From: an uncultured Muribaculaceae bacterium
Lineage (GTDB): Bacteria; Bacteroidota; Bacteroidia; Bacteroidales; Muribaculaceae
Direction: 5' to 3'
NCBI GenBank assembly: GCA_910587475.1
Contig: CAJUMR010000009.1
Span: 1 to 64,000, forward strand
DNA: 64,000 nt
Position numbers and translations under genes: made by a program. The notes beneath the pieces are model-generated. The model did not search any database, had not been told where the DNA came from, and worked only from the letters and a program-made list of their open reading frames with translations. Shown here piece by piece: positions 52,868 through 62,181 of this stretch; the first letter of the stretch is position 1; the number at the start of each line of letters is the position of its first letter.

Positions 52868-54061
52868 GTGAAGACCGATTTCAATTTTGATCAAGTAATA
52901 GACCGTCGTACAACCGACGCTACCAAATATGCCGAACTGTTAGAAAAATACGGCCGTAACGACTTGCTCCCCATGTGGATAGCCGACATGGACTTCGCGT
53001 CGCCCACAGCGATAAGTGATGCTTTGATGGATTGCGCCCGTCAACCGGTGCTCGGCTACACCACCGCACCCGAATCATTCTGGCAAAGTATCGTAACATG
53101 GCTATCAGAGCGCCATGGTTGGAATATCAAGCGCGAAGACATCGATTTTGTTCCCGGAGTGAAAAAGGGGCTTGGGCTCTGCATCAACTACTTCACAAAA
53201 CCCGGTGACAACATCGTGATACAGCCGCCGGTCTACCACTCATTCCGTTCAGTCATCGAAGGCAACGGACGTCACGCCGTCGACAATCCCCTGCTCTACG
53301 GCGACGGTAATTACTCAATGGATTTTGAAGGTCTTGAAAAAGTCATCGCAGACACCAAACCTGTGATGATGATAATCTGCAACCCCCACAATCCGATAGG
53401 CATCCAATGGAACCGTGACACTCTCAACCATTGCGTTGAAATCTGCCGTCGCCACAACATGCTCGTTCTTTCCGACGAGATCTACGGAGACTTGGTGTTC
53501 AAACAGCACTCCCACACTCCGACGGCATCATTATCGCCAGAAGCGGCTGAAATCACCATCACTCTCGGCGCACCGTCAAAAACATTCAATATTCCGGGCA
53601 TCGCCACAGCCTGGGCAGCCGTGCCATCGCCAAAACTCAGAGACGGATTTTTCAAATGGCTACATGCAAGCGAATTCGACACTCCGCCAATCGATGCCAT
53701 CTACGCGACACGCGCAGCCTACTCTTGCTGCGCCCCATGGCTAAACGCAGTTCTCGAATATCTTAACGAGAACGCAAAATTTGCACGCGACTTCATCGAG
53801 AAGCACCTGCCGGGGGTGATCGTGTCGACACCCGATGCAGGATTCGGTCTATGGATCAATTTCAATCCGACCGGACTCTCCCACGACCGTCTGACCGACA
53901 TTTTCATCAATGAAGCACGGCTTGCATTAAGCGACGGAGCAAACTTCGGCAGCGAAGGTTCAGGATTCGTAAGACTGAACATCGGCGTTCCACGCTGTGT
54001 GCTCATCAAAGGTCTCGAACAACTTGCCGACGCTCTCAAAGGACACATCACACAGAAATGA
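52868..54061 (+). CDS. MalY/PatB-type PLP C-S lyase or aminotransferase
   Basis: A 397-residue fold-I PLP enzyme of the MalY/PatB group, usually cystathionine beta-lyases. Features: IDRRTTDATKYAELLEKYG (about 11-29), LPMWIADMDFASP (about 34-46), NPHNPIGIQWNRDT (about 177-190), LSDEIYGDL (about 204-212) and the PLP Lys in LGAPSKTFNIPG (about 235-246). The start is GTG 52868, since this gives the family N-terminus and no better ATG exists. The end overlaps dapF by 4 nt, so it may instead serve lysine/diaminopimelate metabolism in place of the LL-DAP aminotransferase often found beside dapF. Confidence 0.9.
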   Translation: MKTDFNFDQVIDRRTTDATKYAELLEKYGRNDLLPMWIADMDFASPTAISDALMDCARQPVLGYTTAPESFWQSIVTWLSERHGWNIKREDIDFVPGVKKGLGLCINYFTKPGDNIVIQPPVYHSFRSVIEGNGRHAVDNPLLYGDGNYSMDFEGLEKVIADTKPVMMIICNPHNPIGIQWNRDTLNHCVEICRRHNMLVLSDEIYGDLVFKQHSHTPTASLSPEAAEITITLGAPSKTFNIPGIATAWAAVPSPKLRDGFFKWLHASEFDTPPIDAIYATRAAYSCCAPWLNAVLEYLNENAKFARDFIEKHLPGVIVSTPDAGFGLWINFNPTGLSHDRLTDIFINEARLALSDGANFGSEGSGFVRLNIGVPRCVLIKGLEQLADALKGHITQK

Positions 54062-54885
54062 CCCGACGGTTGCACTTCATAAAAATGCATGGTCTCGGCA
54101 ACGACTTTGTCCTGCTCGACCGCCCAGACATCATGCCGGAACTCTTGCCTGAGCTCGCGCGACAGATGTGCGACCGGCATTTCGGCATCGGAGCTGACGG
54201 CTTGCTCGTCGTTGAAGACTCCGAGATCGCCGAAGTCAGGATGCGAATATTCAACTCCGACGGCTCAGAAGCACTGATGTGCGGCAACGGCATCAGATGC
54301 ATCGGCAAATACATATATGAATCCGGAGAGACCGACCTGCTTTGTCCTACTGTCGAAACTCCGGCAGGATTAAAAAAACTGCATCTTCACCTCTCAGATT
54401 GCGGCATTGTAGAATCGGTAACCGTTGACATGGGCTCTGCATCATTGACCGCCCCATCCGATCATCATATGGAACTCTCCACATCACACGGACCTGTCTC
54501 AGTCATACCCGTCACGATCGGCAATCCCCATGCGATAGTCGTCACTGAAGATCTCGAAGCGATCGACATCCGCTCACTCGGCTCTGAACTGGAGCATCAC
54601 GAAGCATGGCCCGACAGATCTAACATCGAATTTGTGAAAATACAATCACCGGGCATCGTAGACCAACGCACATGGGAACGCGGCGTCGGAGAGACTCTCG
54701 CTTGCGGCACAGGAGCCTGCGCGTCAGCCTATGCCCTTGTGGAATGCGGTAAAGCTGCATGGCCGGTCTCTGTCAGGCTATCCGGCGGCACTCTGACTGT
54801 CGACAGCGACCCATCGTCGGGCCACATTATGATGACAGGGAAAGCGACAAGAGTGTTTGACGGGAGTTTCGACTTTAACATCTGA
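54058..54885 (+). CDS. dapF: diaminopimelate epimerase
   Basis: A 275-residue PLP-independent epimerase converting LL- to meso-diaminopimelate for peptidoglycan and lysine. The two catalytic Cys residues are in EALMCGNGIRC (about 71-81) and LACGTGACAS (about 217-226). It opens LHFIKMHGLGNDFVLLD. ATG 54058 overlaps the upstream stop (ATGA), so translation is coupled. A terminator follows at 54914. Confidence 0.96.
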   Translation: MTRRLHFIKMHGLGNDFVLLDRPDIMPELLPELARQMCDRHFGIGADGLLVVEDSEIAEVRMRIFNSDGSEALMCGNGIRCIGKYIYESGETDLLCPTVETPAGLKKLHLHLSDCGIVESVTVDMGSASLTAPSDHHMELSTSHGPVSVIPVTIGNPHAIVVTEDLEAIDIRSLGSELEHHEAWPDRSNIEFVKIQSPGIVDQRTWERGVGETLACGTGACASAYALVECGKAAWPVSVRLSGGTLTVDSDPSSGHIMMTGKATRVFDGSFDFNI

Positions 54886-54913
54886 CACACCATCACGCAC
54901 TATAACATATTTT

Positions 54914-54950
54914 AATGATCGCCGGGCAGATACCCGGCGATCATTTATTA
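54914..54950 (+). terminator. intrinsic terminator of the dapF operon
   Basis: AATGATCGCCGGG (54914-54926) pairs perfectly with CCCGGCGATCATT (54933-54945). A T-rich stretch (TTATTATA) follows. Confidence 0.82.
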
Positions 54951-55031
54951 TATATTAGCACTAAACGCGTTATATTTTTGACAAACAGCATTTTTTGTCA
55001 GTTCACCCATGAAAAATTAAAAAATAATGTT

Positions 55032-55039
55032 TAACTTTG
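55032..55039 (+). promoter_or_regulatory. -7 element of the receptor-lipoprotein operon
   Basis: TAACTTTG implies a start near 55044 and a leader of about 95 nt before ATG 55141. It rules out the upstream in-frame ATG at 55027. No -33 match at the usual spacing. Confidence 0.55.
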
Positions 55040-55140
55040 TGAAAAATTTAGGCGTGCGTCCCACGTTTCTGCGACGGCATAAGACACAATACAATAAATC
55101 CATATTTATCAATTATTTATCACTCAAAATCAACATCGCT

Positions 55141-57873
55141 ATGTTAAAGAGACTATTTCTCTTGACCGGAGCCATATTGATTGCAGCCGTTGCGGCATTA
55201 GCTGCTCCGGCCAATATCAAGTGCGCCGGTCAGGTTGTCGATGAACAAAATGCGCCTATGATCGGCGCAATGATTGTTCCCGCAGGTACGAATGCCGGGG
55301 TAACAACTGATGTCGACGGCCGTTTTGTTATCTCAGTTCCAGCCGGAAACGAACTGAACATCAGTTTTGTGGGCTACAAGACAGCCCATGTAAAAGCTGC
55401 TGAAAAACTCGGTGTCATCAAACTTTCACCTGACACAAAGATGCTTCAGGACGTCGTCGTGACCCAGTCGGTCGCCCGTACACGTCTCACCCCTGTGGCA
55501 GCATCCAACGTCACAGCTGAAATGATTGAAAACAAGCTGGGCAACCAGGAACTTCCCGAAGTGCTTAAAACCACACCCGGTGTATGGACCACACGCGCCG
55601 GCGGCGGTTTCGGCGACGCTAAGACAAACATGCGCGGCTTCAAGTCTGAAAACGTTGCGATAATGGTTAACGGTGTGCCCATCAACGACATGGAATGGGG
55701 CGGCGTCTATTGGAGCAACTGGGCCGGTCTGAGCGATGTTGCATCAAGCATCCAGACACAGCGCGGTCTCGGCGCAACAATCGTGTCAACACCCTCTGTC
55801 GGCGGTACCATCAACATCACCACCCGCTCGACCGACGCAGAAAAAGGTGGCAGCGTATGGTACGGCATGGGCGACAGCGGCATGAACACAATCGGCATGA
55901 AAGTGTCGACTGGACTCATGAAAAACGGATGGGCGCTGACAGTGCTCGGCTCACGCAAATGGGGCGACGGTTACATTCAAGGCACTCCCTACAACAGCTA
56001 CAACTACTTCGCCAACCTGTCATGGAAGATCAACGATAGCCACCAACTTTCACTCACCGCTTTCGGTGCTCCTCAGGTTCACTACCAGCGTAACTCGGCC
56101 AACGGTCTTTCGATCATGGGCTACCAGAACGTGAAGAACTACATGAACGGCGAAAGCATGTACAGATACAACCCGACATTCGGTTACGACAAAAACGGAC
56201 AGTGGCGCAACTCCAACCGCAACTTCTACCATAAGCCTCAGATCTCTCTGGCACATAACTGGAAGATCAACGACCACTCGTCTCTGTCGACAACAATCTA
56301 CGCATCAATCGCCACCGGCGGCGGCGACAGCGGTCAAGGCAGCGGTCTCGGCTCATACTCCTACACCGACTGGTATGGTGCAACTGACGGAAAACTCAAC
56401 ACCAAATTCCGCGCTCCTGACGGAACATTCGACTACGCTGCAATCCAGGATATCAACATTGCAAGCAAAACGGGTTCTGAACTCATTATGTCACAGTCGA
56501 TGAACTCTCACAAGTGGTTTGGCCTCGTGTCGTCATACAAAAACGACATAAACCAACAGAACGGCAACCGGCTCTCACTCACCGGCGGTCTTGACCTGCG
56601 CTACTACATCGGCCAGCACAAGAACGTGATATCTGACCTCTACGACGGTGAATACTTCATCGACTATTCAAGCCGTAAGAACGTCAAAGCCGAACTCAAC
56701 AGCGCGGCCCTCAACCCTGCCTGGGCATATGAGAAACTTGGTGTCGGCGACGTTGTTTACCGCAACTACAACGGTTATGTCGTTCAGGAAGGTATCTACG
56801 GACAAGCCGAATACACCATGCTCGACAAAGCGCTCAACATCGTTGTGTCAGGCGCGATCAACAACAACACTTACTGGCGCCGCGACTTCTTCTACTATGA
56901 CAAGGCCAACGAAAGATCGGAGACCCGCAACTTCATCGGCGGTACGATCAAAGGCGGTATCAACTACAACATCGATTCCAAGAACAACGTTTTCTTCAAC
57001 ACAGGCTATATCAGCCGTGCTCCTTTCTTCTCAGGAGGTGTGTTCATCAATGCTACAACATCTAACATTCTGAACACAGACCCCGTCAACGAAAAGGTCT
57101 ACTCGTTTGAGCTCGGCTACGGCTTCAACACCCCCGAATTCGCACTCACTGCCAACGCCTACTACACCAAATGGCTTGACAAGACGACAACCCGCGGCGG
57201 TACAGTTTCGCGCGGCGAACATGCAGGCGACCGCTACTTCATGAACATGTCGGGTGTCGACGCACGCCACATGGGCATCGAGCTCAACGCCAGCTGGGTT
57301 CCCGTTCAATGGTTGAACATCAAGGCTATGCTCTCTTACGGCGACTGGATCTGGGACTCTGACGCAAGCGGCTACTTCTGGAACCAACTCGGTCAGCCTC
57401 TTAAGAACACTGACGGTGAAATCGCTTCAGGCATCATGGCTCCCGACCACCTCAAAGCAACTATCGACCAGAAAGGCGTGAAAGTCGGCGGCTCAGCCCA
57501 GACAACCGGATCTATCTCTGCCGACTTCATTCCGTTCAAAAACTTCCGCATCGGCGCAGACTGGGTATTCAACGCCCGCAACTACTCTGACTACACGATC
57601 AGCAGCAGCGATTTCGAGTCGGGAGGTACAATCCCGGTTGCCGATCCTTGGGAAATACCCTGGGGACAACAGCTCGATCTCAACGCAAGCTACCGCTTCA
57701 AGATCGGCGGCGTAAATGCCACTCTCTACGGCAACGTTTACAACCTGTTCAACTACAACTACATTGTCGACGCCTACAACAAATCAACCCAGAAAGGCGA
57801 ATGGGACAACGTATTCCGTGTATTCTACTCTTTCGGCCGCACCTATTCGCTCCGTCTGAGAATCAATTTCTAA
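55141..57873 (+). CDS. TonB-dependent receptor with carboxypeptidase-D-like N-terminal domain
   Basis: A 910-residue outer-membrane receptor. A signal peptide (about 1-22) is followed by a CarboxypepD_reg-like beta-sandwich (about 27-105; CAGQVVDEQNAPMIGAMIVP). The plug (about 110-240) carries TTPGVWTTRAGGGFGDAKTN and NGVPINDMEWGGVYWSNW; the barrel runs to the end (YSFGRTYSLRLRINF). This architecture is SusC-like, yet the partner downstream is not SusD. The substrate is unknown. It lies 21 bp before the lipoprotein gene and surely forms an operon with it. Confidence 0.92.
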   Translation: MLKRLFLLTGAILIAAVAALAAPANIKCAGQVVDEQNAPMIGAMIVPAGTNAGVTTDVDGRFVISVPAGNELNISFVGYKTAHVKAAEKLGVIKLSPDTKMLQDVVVTQSVARTRLTPVAASNVTAEMIENKLGNQELPEVLKTTPGVWTTRAGGGFGDAKTNMRGFKSENVAIMVNGVPINDMEWGGVYWSNWAGLSDVASSIQTQRGLGATIVSTPSVGGTINITTRSTDAEKGGSVWYGMGDSGMNTIGMKVSTGLMKNGWALTVLGSRKWGDGYIQGTPYNSYNYFANLSWKINDSHQLSLTAFGAPQVHYQRNSANGLSIMGYQNVKNYMNGESMYRYNPTFGYDKNGQWRNSNRNFYHKPQISLAHNWKINDHSSLSTTIYASIATGGGDSGQGSGLGSYSYTDWYGATDGKLNTKFRAPDGTFDYAAIQDINIASKTGSELIMSQSMNSHKWFGLVSSYKNDINQQNGNRLSLTGGLDLRYYIGQHKNVISDLYDGEYFIDYSSRKNVKAELNSAALNPAWAYEKLGVGDVVYRNYNGYVVQEGIYGQAEYTMLDKALNIVVSGAINNNTYWRRDFFYYDKANERSETRNFIGGTIKGGINYNIDSKNNVFFNTGYISRAPFFSGGVFINATTSNILNTDPVNEKVYSFELGYGFNTPEFALTANAYYTKWLDKTTTRGGTVSRGEHAGDRYFMNMSGVDARHMGIELNASWVPVQWLNIKAMLSYGDWIWDSDASGYFWNQLGQPLKNTDGEIASGIMAPDHLKATIDQKGVKVGGSAQTTGSISADFIPFKNFRIGADWVFNARNYSDYTISSSDFESGGTIPVADPWEIPWGQQLDLNASYRFKIGGVNATLYGNVYNLFNYNYIVDAYNKSTQKGEWDNVFRVFYSFGRTYSLRLRINF

Positions 57874-57894
57874 TTTCAAGCGACTATTATCATC

Positions 57895-59955
57895 ATGAAA
57901 CATATCGCATTTAAAAGTCTGTTGCTCGGAGCGCTCATAGTCCCCACCCTCTGTGGCTGCGATGAGAACGCCTGGAACGACGAACACCTCGAAGGTTTTG
58001 AAAAGCCGACGATCACCAAGAAAGAGACTGTCTCCTACACAATGACAGCCGACGACATAAAGAAAGTGGCCAACATGCCCGCCAACATCTCTCTCGCCCG
58101 CGAACGAGGAGAAAGCGCCCTTCTCGAAGCTGTAGGCGTCAACGGCTACTTCACTGCTGAAGTAACTCCTGAAGCTTATGCTCCCGCGTGGCTCGACTCT
58201 CTGTCGGGCGTCAAAGGCAGCATAATCTACTATCTGTCGGAAAAATCAACACTTCAACTCAATTTCCCGACATCAGACGCTCTGCCCGCCGAACTCACAG
58301 GCATCCAGAATTCCGACAATATCGAAATTGAAGAATATCAATATCAGGACGTATGGGGCAGCACAACTGATTTCATCAACGCATTTGCTCCTTCAAAGCC
58401 CGCCGCTAAAGCTATCCCCGGCATACTCGAAGAAGTAATCGACAGTCCTGCCGACGGTCAGTTTGCAGTTGTCACCTACAACGTTGCCGTACAGGATCCG
58501 GTATTCGGCGGAGGTGGAACAACAACGCCTGAAGAGCCGGAAGATCCCGATGCAATCAACTCTGTAGCAAAAACAAAAGCACTCGAATCTGACACGGAAT
58601 TTGATGTTCAATATGCCTTGACTGTTGGCTTCGTATCCGGCAAAAACATTTTTGCTTGCGATGAAGCCGGAGACTTCATTCAGATATATGCAGCAAACTC
58701 CTATGCCGTAGGTGATGTCATTCCGGCCGGTTGGTCAGGAACATACAAACTCTTCAACGGTGTCACCCCCGAAATCGAGGCGACTGACCTGCCGGCAGCC
58801 AAAGCCGGCACTTTCACCGCTAAAGAGATCTCTGTCGCTCAAGCACTTGATGTAGCTACCGTCAATACAGTCGGTGTAATCAAAAATGTGACTTTCTCTG
58901 AAGCTACACCATCTGAAAAAGTTAACTTCACAGGCAAAGTAGGTGATACGGAATTATCATTCCGCAACAACTACACAAAGCCCGGCGTCGCTGCGGGAAC
59001 ATACAATGTCACAGTTGTCGTGACTGTTTTCAACGGAACGACATCGCTCTACATCGTATCTTATGATGCTCCGGCAGCCGCTCCGGCTAAGATTGGTTCG
59101 CGTGCAGGCGCCAACATCGCTTCAACAGAAGAAAAAGCAGTTTACAAGTTCAACGGATCTGCTTGGAAACTTTGCTCCGACGTCTTCGTTCTCAATGCCA
59201 ACGACTATGCTCAGATGGGTGTGAAATCAAATCTCAGCGCAACTCAGGCTGAAACCTATCTCCCGATCTACATGAGCACCAAGTTCCCCTACGCTAAGGA
59301 AGACGACGTATACTACATCGTATATAACTTCTACAACGGAACCGAGACAGTTAAAAATTTCTGCTCACGCGCCACATTCACCGGTATAGGATGGTCAATC
59401 ACGACGATCAACAATGACATGATGCAGTTTGTCCGTGCATCAAAAGGCAACGGATGGTCAAACTGGCTCTACGATCCCAGCATCTATATCGACCTGCCGG
59501 CCGGAAAAGACTCGTCGTCGGCAGATTTCTGGCAGGCCTGCGTAAATTGGGCTTATGAACATGTCGATGTGCCTGAATTCGGAGCTACATCAATCACATC
59601 GGGAGTCGGATATGTCACAACTTATGGCAACAACGACTATTATACCGGTGCGTCAGCCTATCAGGGCAACATCGATCTCCGCCCGGGCAGCGCACGCAAA
59701 CAGTGCCCGAGTGTCTACGGCTCGATGAACGACGATGAAGTGGTTGCAAGAATGAAAGAAAACTTTGAGCTGCGTGTAGGACCTGCGGTTCTCGCAGAAT
59801 TCTACCCCGATGCTCAGCCCGGCAAGGGTGTAGACCTCTACTATGTGCTTTCATTCGTGATGTACAACGGCTCAAGCCACGACGAAGTAATCCGCTTCCT
59901 CGTCACAGCTCCCGGAACATTTGAATTCGTCGACTGTACCTGGAACGAAGAATAA
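57895..59955 (+). CDS. large surface-type lipoprotein, partner of the TonB receptor
   Basis: A 686-residue lipoprotein (signal KSLLLGALIVPTLCGC, lipobox Cys 22). Residues about 35-205 form a domain I do not recognise; a flexible linker (GGGGTTTPEEPEDPD, about 205-219) leads to an OB-fold-like region (about 220-395; SVAKTKALESDTEFDVQYAL, then GTYNVTVVVTVFNGTTSLYI). A C-terminal domain rich in Tyr and Trp follows (about 410-686). It has no TPR helices and is not SusD-like. The OB-like part resembles domains found in Bacteroidales surface and nuclease-associated proteins, but ligand binding is inference. It is probably displayed with the receptor at the outer membrane. Confidence 0.75.
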   Translation: MKHIAFKSLLLGALIVPTLCGCDENAWNDEHLEGFEKPTITKKETVSYTMTADDIKKVANMPANISLARERGESALLEAVGVNGYFTAEVTPEAYAPAWLDSLSGVKGSIIYYLSEKSTLQLNFPTSDALPAELTGIQNSDNIEIEEYQYQDVWGSTTDFINAFAPSKPAAKAIPGILEEVIDSPADGQFAVVTYNVAVQDPVFGGGGTTTPEEPEDPDAINSVAKTKALESDTEFDVQYALTVGFVSGKNIFACDEAGDFIQIYAANSYAVGDVIPAGWSGTYKLFNGVTPEIEATDLPAAKAGTFTAKEISVAQALDVATVNTVGVIKNVTFSEATPSEKVNFTGKVGDTELSFRNNYTKPGVAAGTYNVTVVVTVFNGTTSLYIVSYDAPAAAPAKIGSRAGANIASTEEKAVYKFNGSAWKLCSDVFVLNANDYAQMGVKSNLSATQAETYLPIYMSTKFPYAKEDDVYYIVYNFYNGTETVKNFCSRATFTGIGWSITTINNDMMQFVRASKGNGWSNWLYDPSIYIDLPAGKDSSSADFWQACVNWAYEHVDVPEFGATSITSGVGYVTTYGNNDYYTGASAYQGNIDLRPGSARKQCPSVYGSMNDDEVVARMKENFELRVGPAVLAEFYPDAQPGKGVDLYYVLSFVMYNGSSHDEVIRFLVTAPGTFEFVDCTWNEE

Positions 59956-59984
59956 CAACAGATACATTCGCAACAAAACATGAA

Positions 59985-60012
59985 AAAGATCGCCTTCGGG
60001 CGATCTTTTTTT
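59985..60012 (+). terminator. intrinsic terminator of the receptor-lipoprotein operon
   Basis: AAAGATCGCC (59985-59994), a TTCG tetraloop, GGCGATCTTT (59999-60008), then further T to 60012. Confidence 0.93.
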
Positions 60013-60082
60013 ATGTCATGACGCTAATAGTGCGTATCTTTGCTATTGGTTAGTTTGTACCAGTTTAAAAATCTGTAAAAAC

Positions 60083-60457
60083 ATGAATATCATTCTCAAC
60101 ATTCTGTGGGTAGTGTTCGGGGGGATCGCTATCGCCATCGAATATGCCGTAGCAAGCATGATAATGATGCTTACCGTGATCGGCATACCTTTCGGTCTTC
60201 AAACGATGAAACTTGCAGTTGTAGCCCTGTGGCCGTTCGGCTCAAAAATCGTCGACGACAGCTGGCCGTCGGGTTGTCTCGCCGGTGTGATGAACCTGCT
60301 GTGGTGGATTGTCGGTGGATTTGTAATTGCCCTCAGCCATCTCGGTTTGGGCATACTGCTATGCATAACGATTGTGGGCATACCATTTGGAGTTCAACAC
60401 TTCAAACTGATGAAACTTGCCCTGCTGCCGTTCGGCAAATCGGTCGGCTGGCATTGA
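60083..60457 (+). CDS. yccF: YccF-family inner-membrane protein
   Basis: A 124-residue protein with two YccF repeats (PF03733), each with a long hydrophobic segment and the IGIPFGLQ / VGIPFGVQ motif followed by a WPFG / LPFG turn. The function is unknown; four membrane segments are likely. Its own -7 element (TATCTTTG, 60035-60042) follows the preceding terminator. It ends 6 bp from the convergent lptB gene. Confidence 0.93.
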   Translation: MNIILNILWVVFGGIAIAIEYAVASMIMMLTVIGIPFGLQTMKLAVVALWPFGSKIVDDSWPSGCLAGVMNLLWWIVGGFVIALSHLGLGILLCITIVGIPFGVQHFKLMKLALLPFGKSVGWH

Positions 60458-60463
60458 CAGCGG

Positions 60464-61330
60464 TCAATCGAATTTCTTGCGGTGGAATATGAAATTGCGT
60501 CCGAGATATTTTTCGCGGACAATAGGGTTCTCGGCGAGTTCTTCCGATGTTCCCTGGAAAAGTATGCGCCCATCAAACAGCAGATAAGCCCTGTCGGTGA
60601 TACTCAGAGTTTCGGGGGCGTTGTGGTCAGTGATGAGAATACCGATGTTCTTTTCCTTCAGTTTGTAGACAATCGACTGAATGTCTTCAACGGCGATCGG
60701 ATCGACTCCTGCAAAAGGCTCGTCGAGCATTATGAACTTAGGGTCGATGGCCAGACAGCGGGCGATCTCGGTGCGTCGGCGTTCGCCACCCGACAGACGG
60801 TCGCCAAGATTTTTGCGTACTTTCTGCAGACGGAATTCGGAGATAAGGCTTTCGAGCTTTTCCTGCTGATATTCTCGCGACGTGTTTGTCATCTGCAATA
60901 CGGCTCTGATGTTGTCCTCGACGCTTAGCTTGCGGAACACCGAAGCTTCCTGTGCGAGATAACCGATGCCGTTCTGCGCGCGTTTGTAGACGGGATATTT
61001 GGTTATGTCGAGATTGTTGAGAAAAATCCTGCCCTCGTTGGGCTGCACAAGCCCTACAGTCATATAGAACGTAGTGGTCTTGCCGGCTCCGTTAGGGCCG
61101 AGCAGTCCGACAATCTCGCCTTGGGTGACATCGATCGACACATGATTGACAACGGTGCGTTTGCCGTATTTTTTGACAAGATTGTCGGTGCGGAGCACCA
61201 TATGTCCTTCGCTTCCGTCTTTGCGGTCGGCTGTGTCCGCCACCTCAGCTTCGGCGTTTTCAATCTCTGCAAACTGCGCAACGGGCAGTTTCTCATCGTC
61301 CTGGTTCTTGAACTCGAAGTTTATTCCCAT
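60464..61330 (-). CDS. lptB: LPS-transport ABC ATPase LptB, with N-terminal extension
   Basis: A 288-residue ATPase that powers LPS extraction by LptFG. Motifs (numbered with the long start): Walker [11 protein letters not shown] (about 78-87), Q-loop in YLAQEASVF, signature [13 protein letters not shown] (about 178-190), Walker B KFIMLDEP (about 197-204) and H-loop ITDHNAPET. The canonical protein begins at Met 44 (ATG 61201, [12 protein letters not shown]). The extra 43 residues are acidic ([20 protein letters not shown]). Whether the long or short start is used is uncertain. It lies 30 bp after udk. Confidence 0.93.
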   Translation of the reverse strand: MGINFEFKNQDDEKLPVAQFAEIENAEAEVADTADRKDGSEGHMVLRTDNLVKKYGKRTVVNHVSIDVTQGEIVGLLGPNGAGKTTTFYMTVGLVQPNEGRIFLNNLDITKYPVYKRAQNGIGYLAQEASVFRKLSVEDNIRAVLQMTNTSREYQQEKLESLISEFRLQKVRKNLGDRLSGGERRRTEIARCLAIDPKFIMLDEPFAGVDPIAVEDIQSIVYKLKEKNIGILITDHNAPETLSITDRAYLLFDGRILFQGTSEELAENPIVREKYLGRNFIFHRKKFD

Positions 61331-61360
61331 GTCTGGTCGTGTCTGTGAGTGAGTGGAGGG

Positions 61361-61987
61361 TTATTGATCGTTGCGGTTTCTCCGCAGACGGCTTTCGATA
61401 TAATCAGTCAGGAGATTTATGGCCACGATGTTGCTGCCACCCTGCGGGACTATGATGTCGGCAAAACGCTTCGACGGCTCAATGTATTGGCAGTGCATAG
61501 GCTTCAGCACATCCTGATAGCGGTCGATTACCATCTGAGGCGTACGTCCGCGGGATATACAATCCCTCGCTATGACACGGATCAGACGATCGTCGGGATC
61601 TGCATCGACAAACACCTTTACATCCATCATGTCGCGCAGTTCGGGATCGTTGAGCACAAGAATGCCCTCGACTATGACCACGTCGCGCGGCTCCACCCTG
61701 ACGGTTTCTTCCTGACGGGTGCAGGTGAGATAAGAGTATGTCGGCATGTCGATGCTCTCTCCGGCCTTGAGCTTGCGGAGATGGTCGACGAGGAGCGGCC
61801 ATTCGATGGCAGCCGGCTCGTCAAAGTTGATCTTGCTGCGTTCTTCGGGGGGTATGTGACTCGAATCTTTGTAGTATGAATCCTGAGGCATTACCGCCAC
61901 CTCTCCAGCGGGAAAGCTATTTAATATTTTATTGACGACCGTGGTCTTTCCTGAACCTGTGCCGCCGGCTATACCTATGATCAGCAT
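61361..61987 (-). CDS. udk: uridine kinase
   Basis: A 208-residue kinase that phosphorylates uridine and cytidine for pyrimidine salvage. It has the P-loop IAGGTGSGKTTVVNKIL (about 6-22), DSYYKDSSHIPPEERSKINF (about 36-55) and the lid/substrate region IVEGILVLNDPELRDMMD (about 103-120). Length matches E. coli Udk (213). It heads a two-gene unit with lptB; the only upstream -7 match is imperfect. Confidence 0.95.
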   Translation of the reverse strand: MLIIGIAGGTGSGKTTVVNKILNSFPAGEVAVMPQDSYYKDSSHIPPEERSKINFDEPAAIEWPLLVDHLRKLKAGESIDMPTYSYLTCTRQEETVRVEPRDVVIVEGILVLNDPELRDMMDVKVFVDADPDDRLIRVIARDCISRGRTPQMVIDRYQDVLKPMHCQYIEPSKRFADIIVPQGGSNIVAINLLTDYIESRLRRNRNDQ

Positions 61988-62059
61988 GTGACTGTGCTTG
62001 CTTAAATTTTACATTGCCACGAAATTACAAAATTTTGCCGATAAAATGATGGTACATAT

Positions 62060-62101
62060 AAAAAGAATTTGCACCCGGGCTGTTTTGTCAGGGTGCAAAT
62101 T
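62060..62101 (-). terminator. intrinsic terminator after the CMD-cupin gene
   Basis: A perfect 11-bp stem, AATTTGCACCC (62066-62076) with GGGTGCAAATT (62091-62101). On the minus strand it is followed by C and five T, 80 bp beyond the stop of the CMD-cupin gene. The intergenic interval 61988-62181 otherwise holds no gene. Confidence 0.82.
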
Positions 62102-62181
62102 GCGCGCCGAAAGAAATCGCCTTACGACCTATATTGCTGTATCAAAAGGTAGATAGCATCTGATCGTTATGCATCACAACG

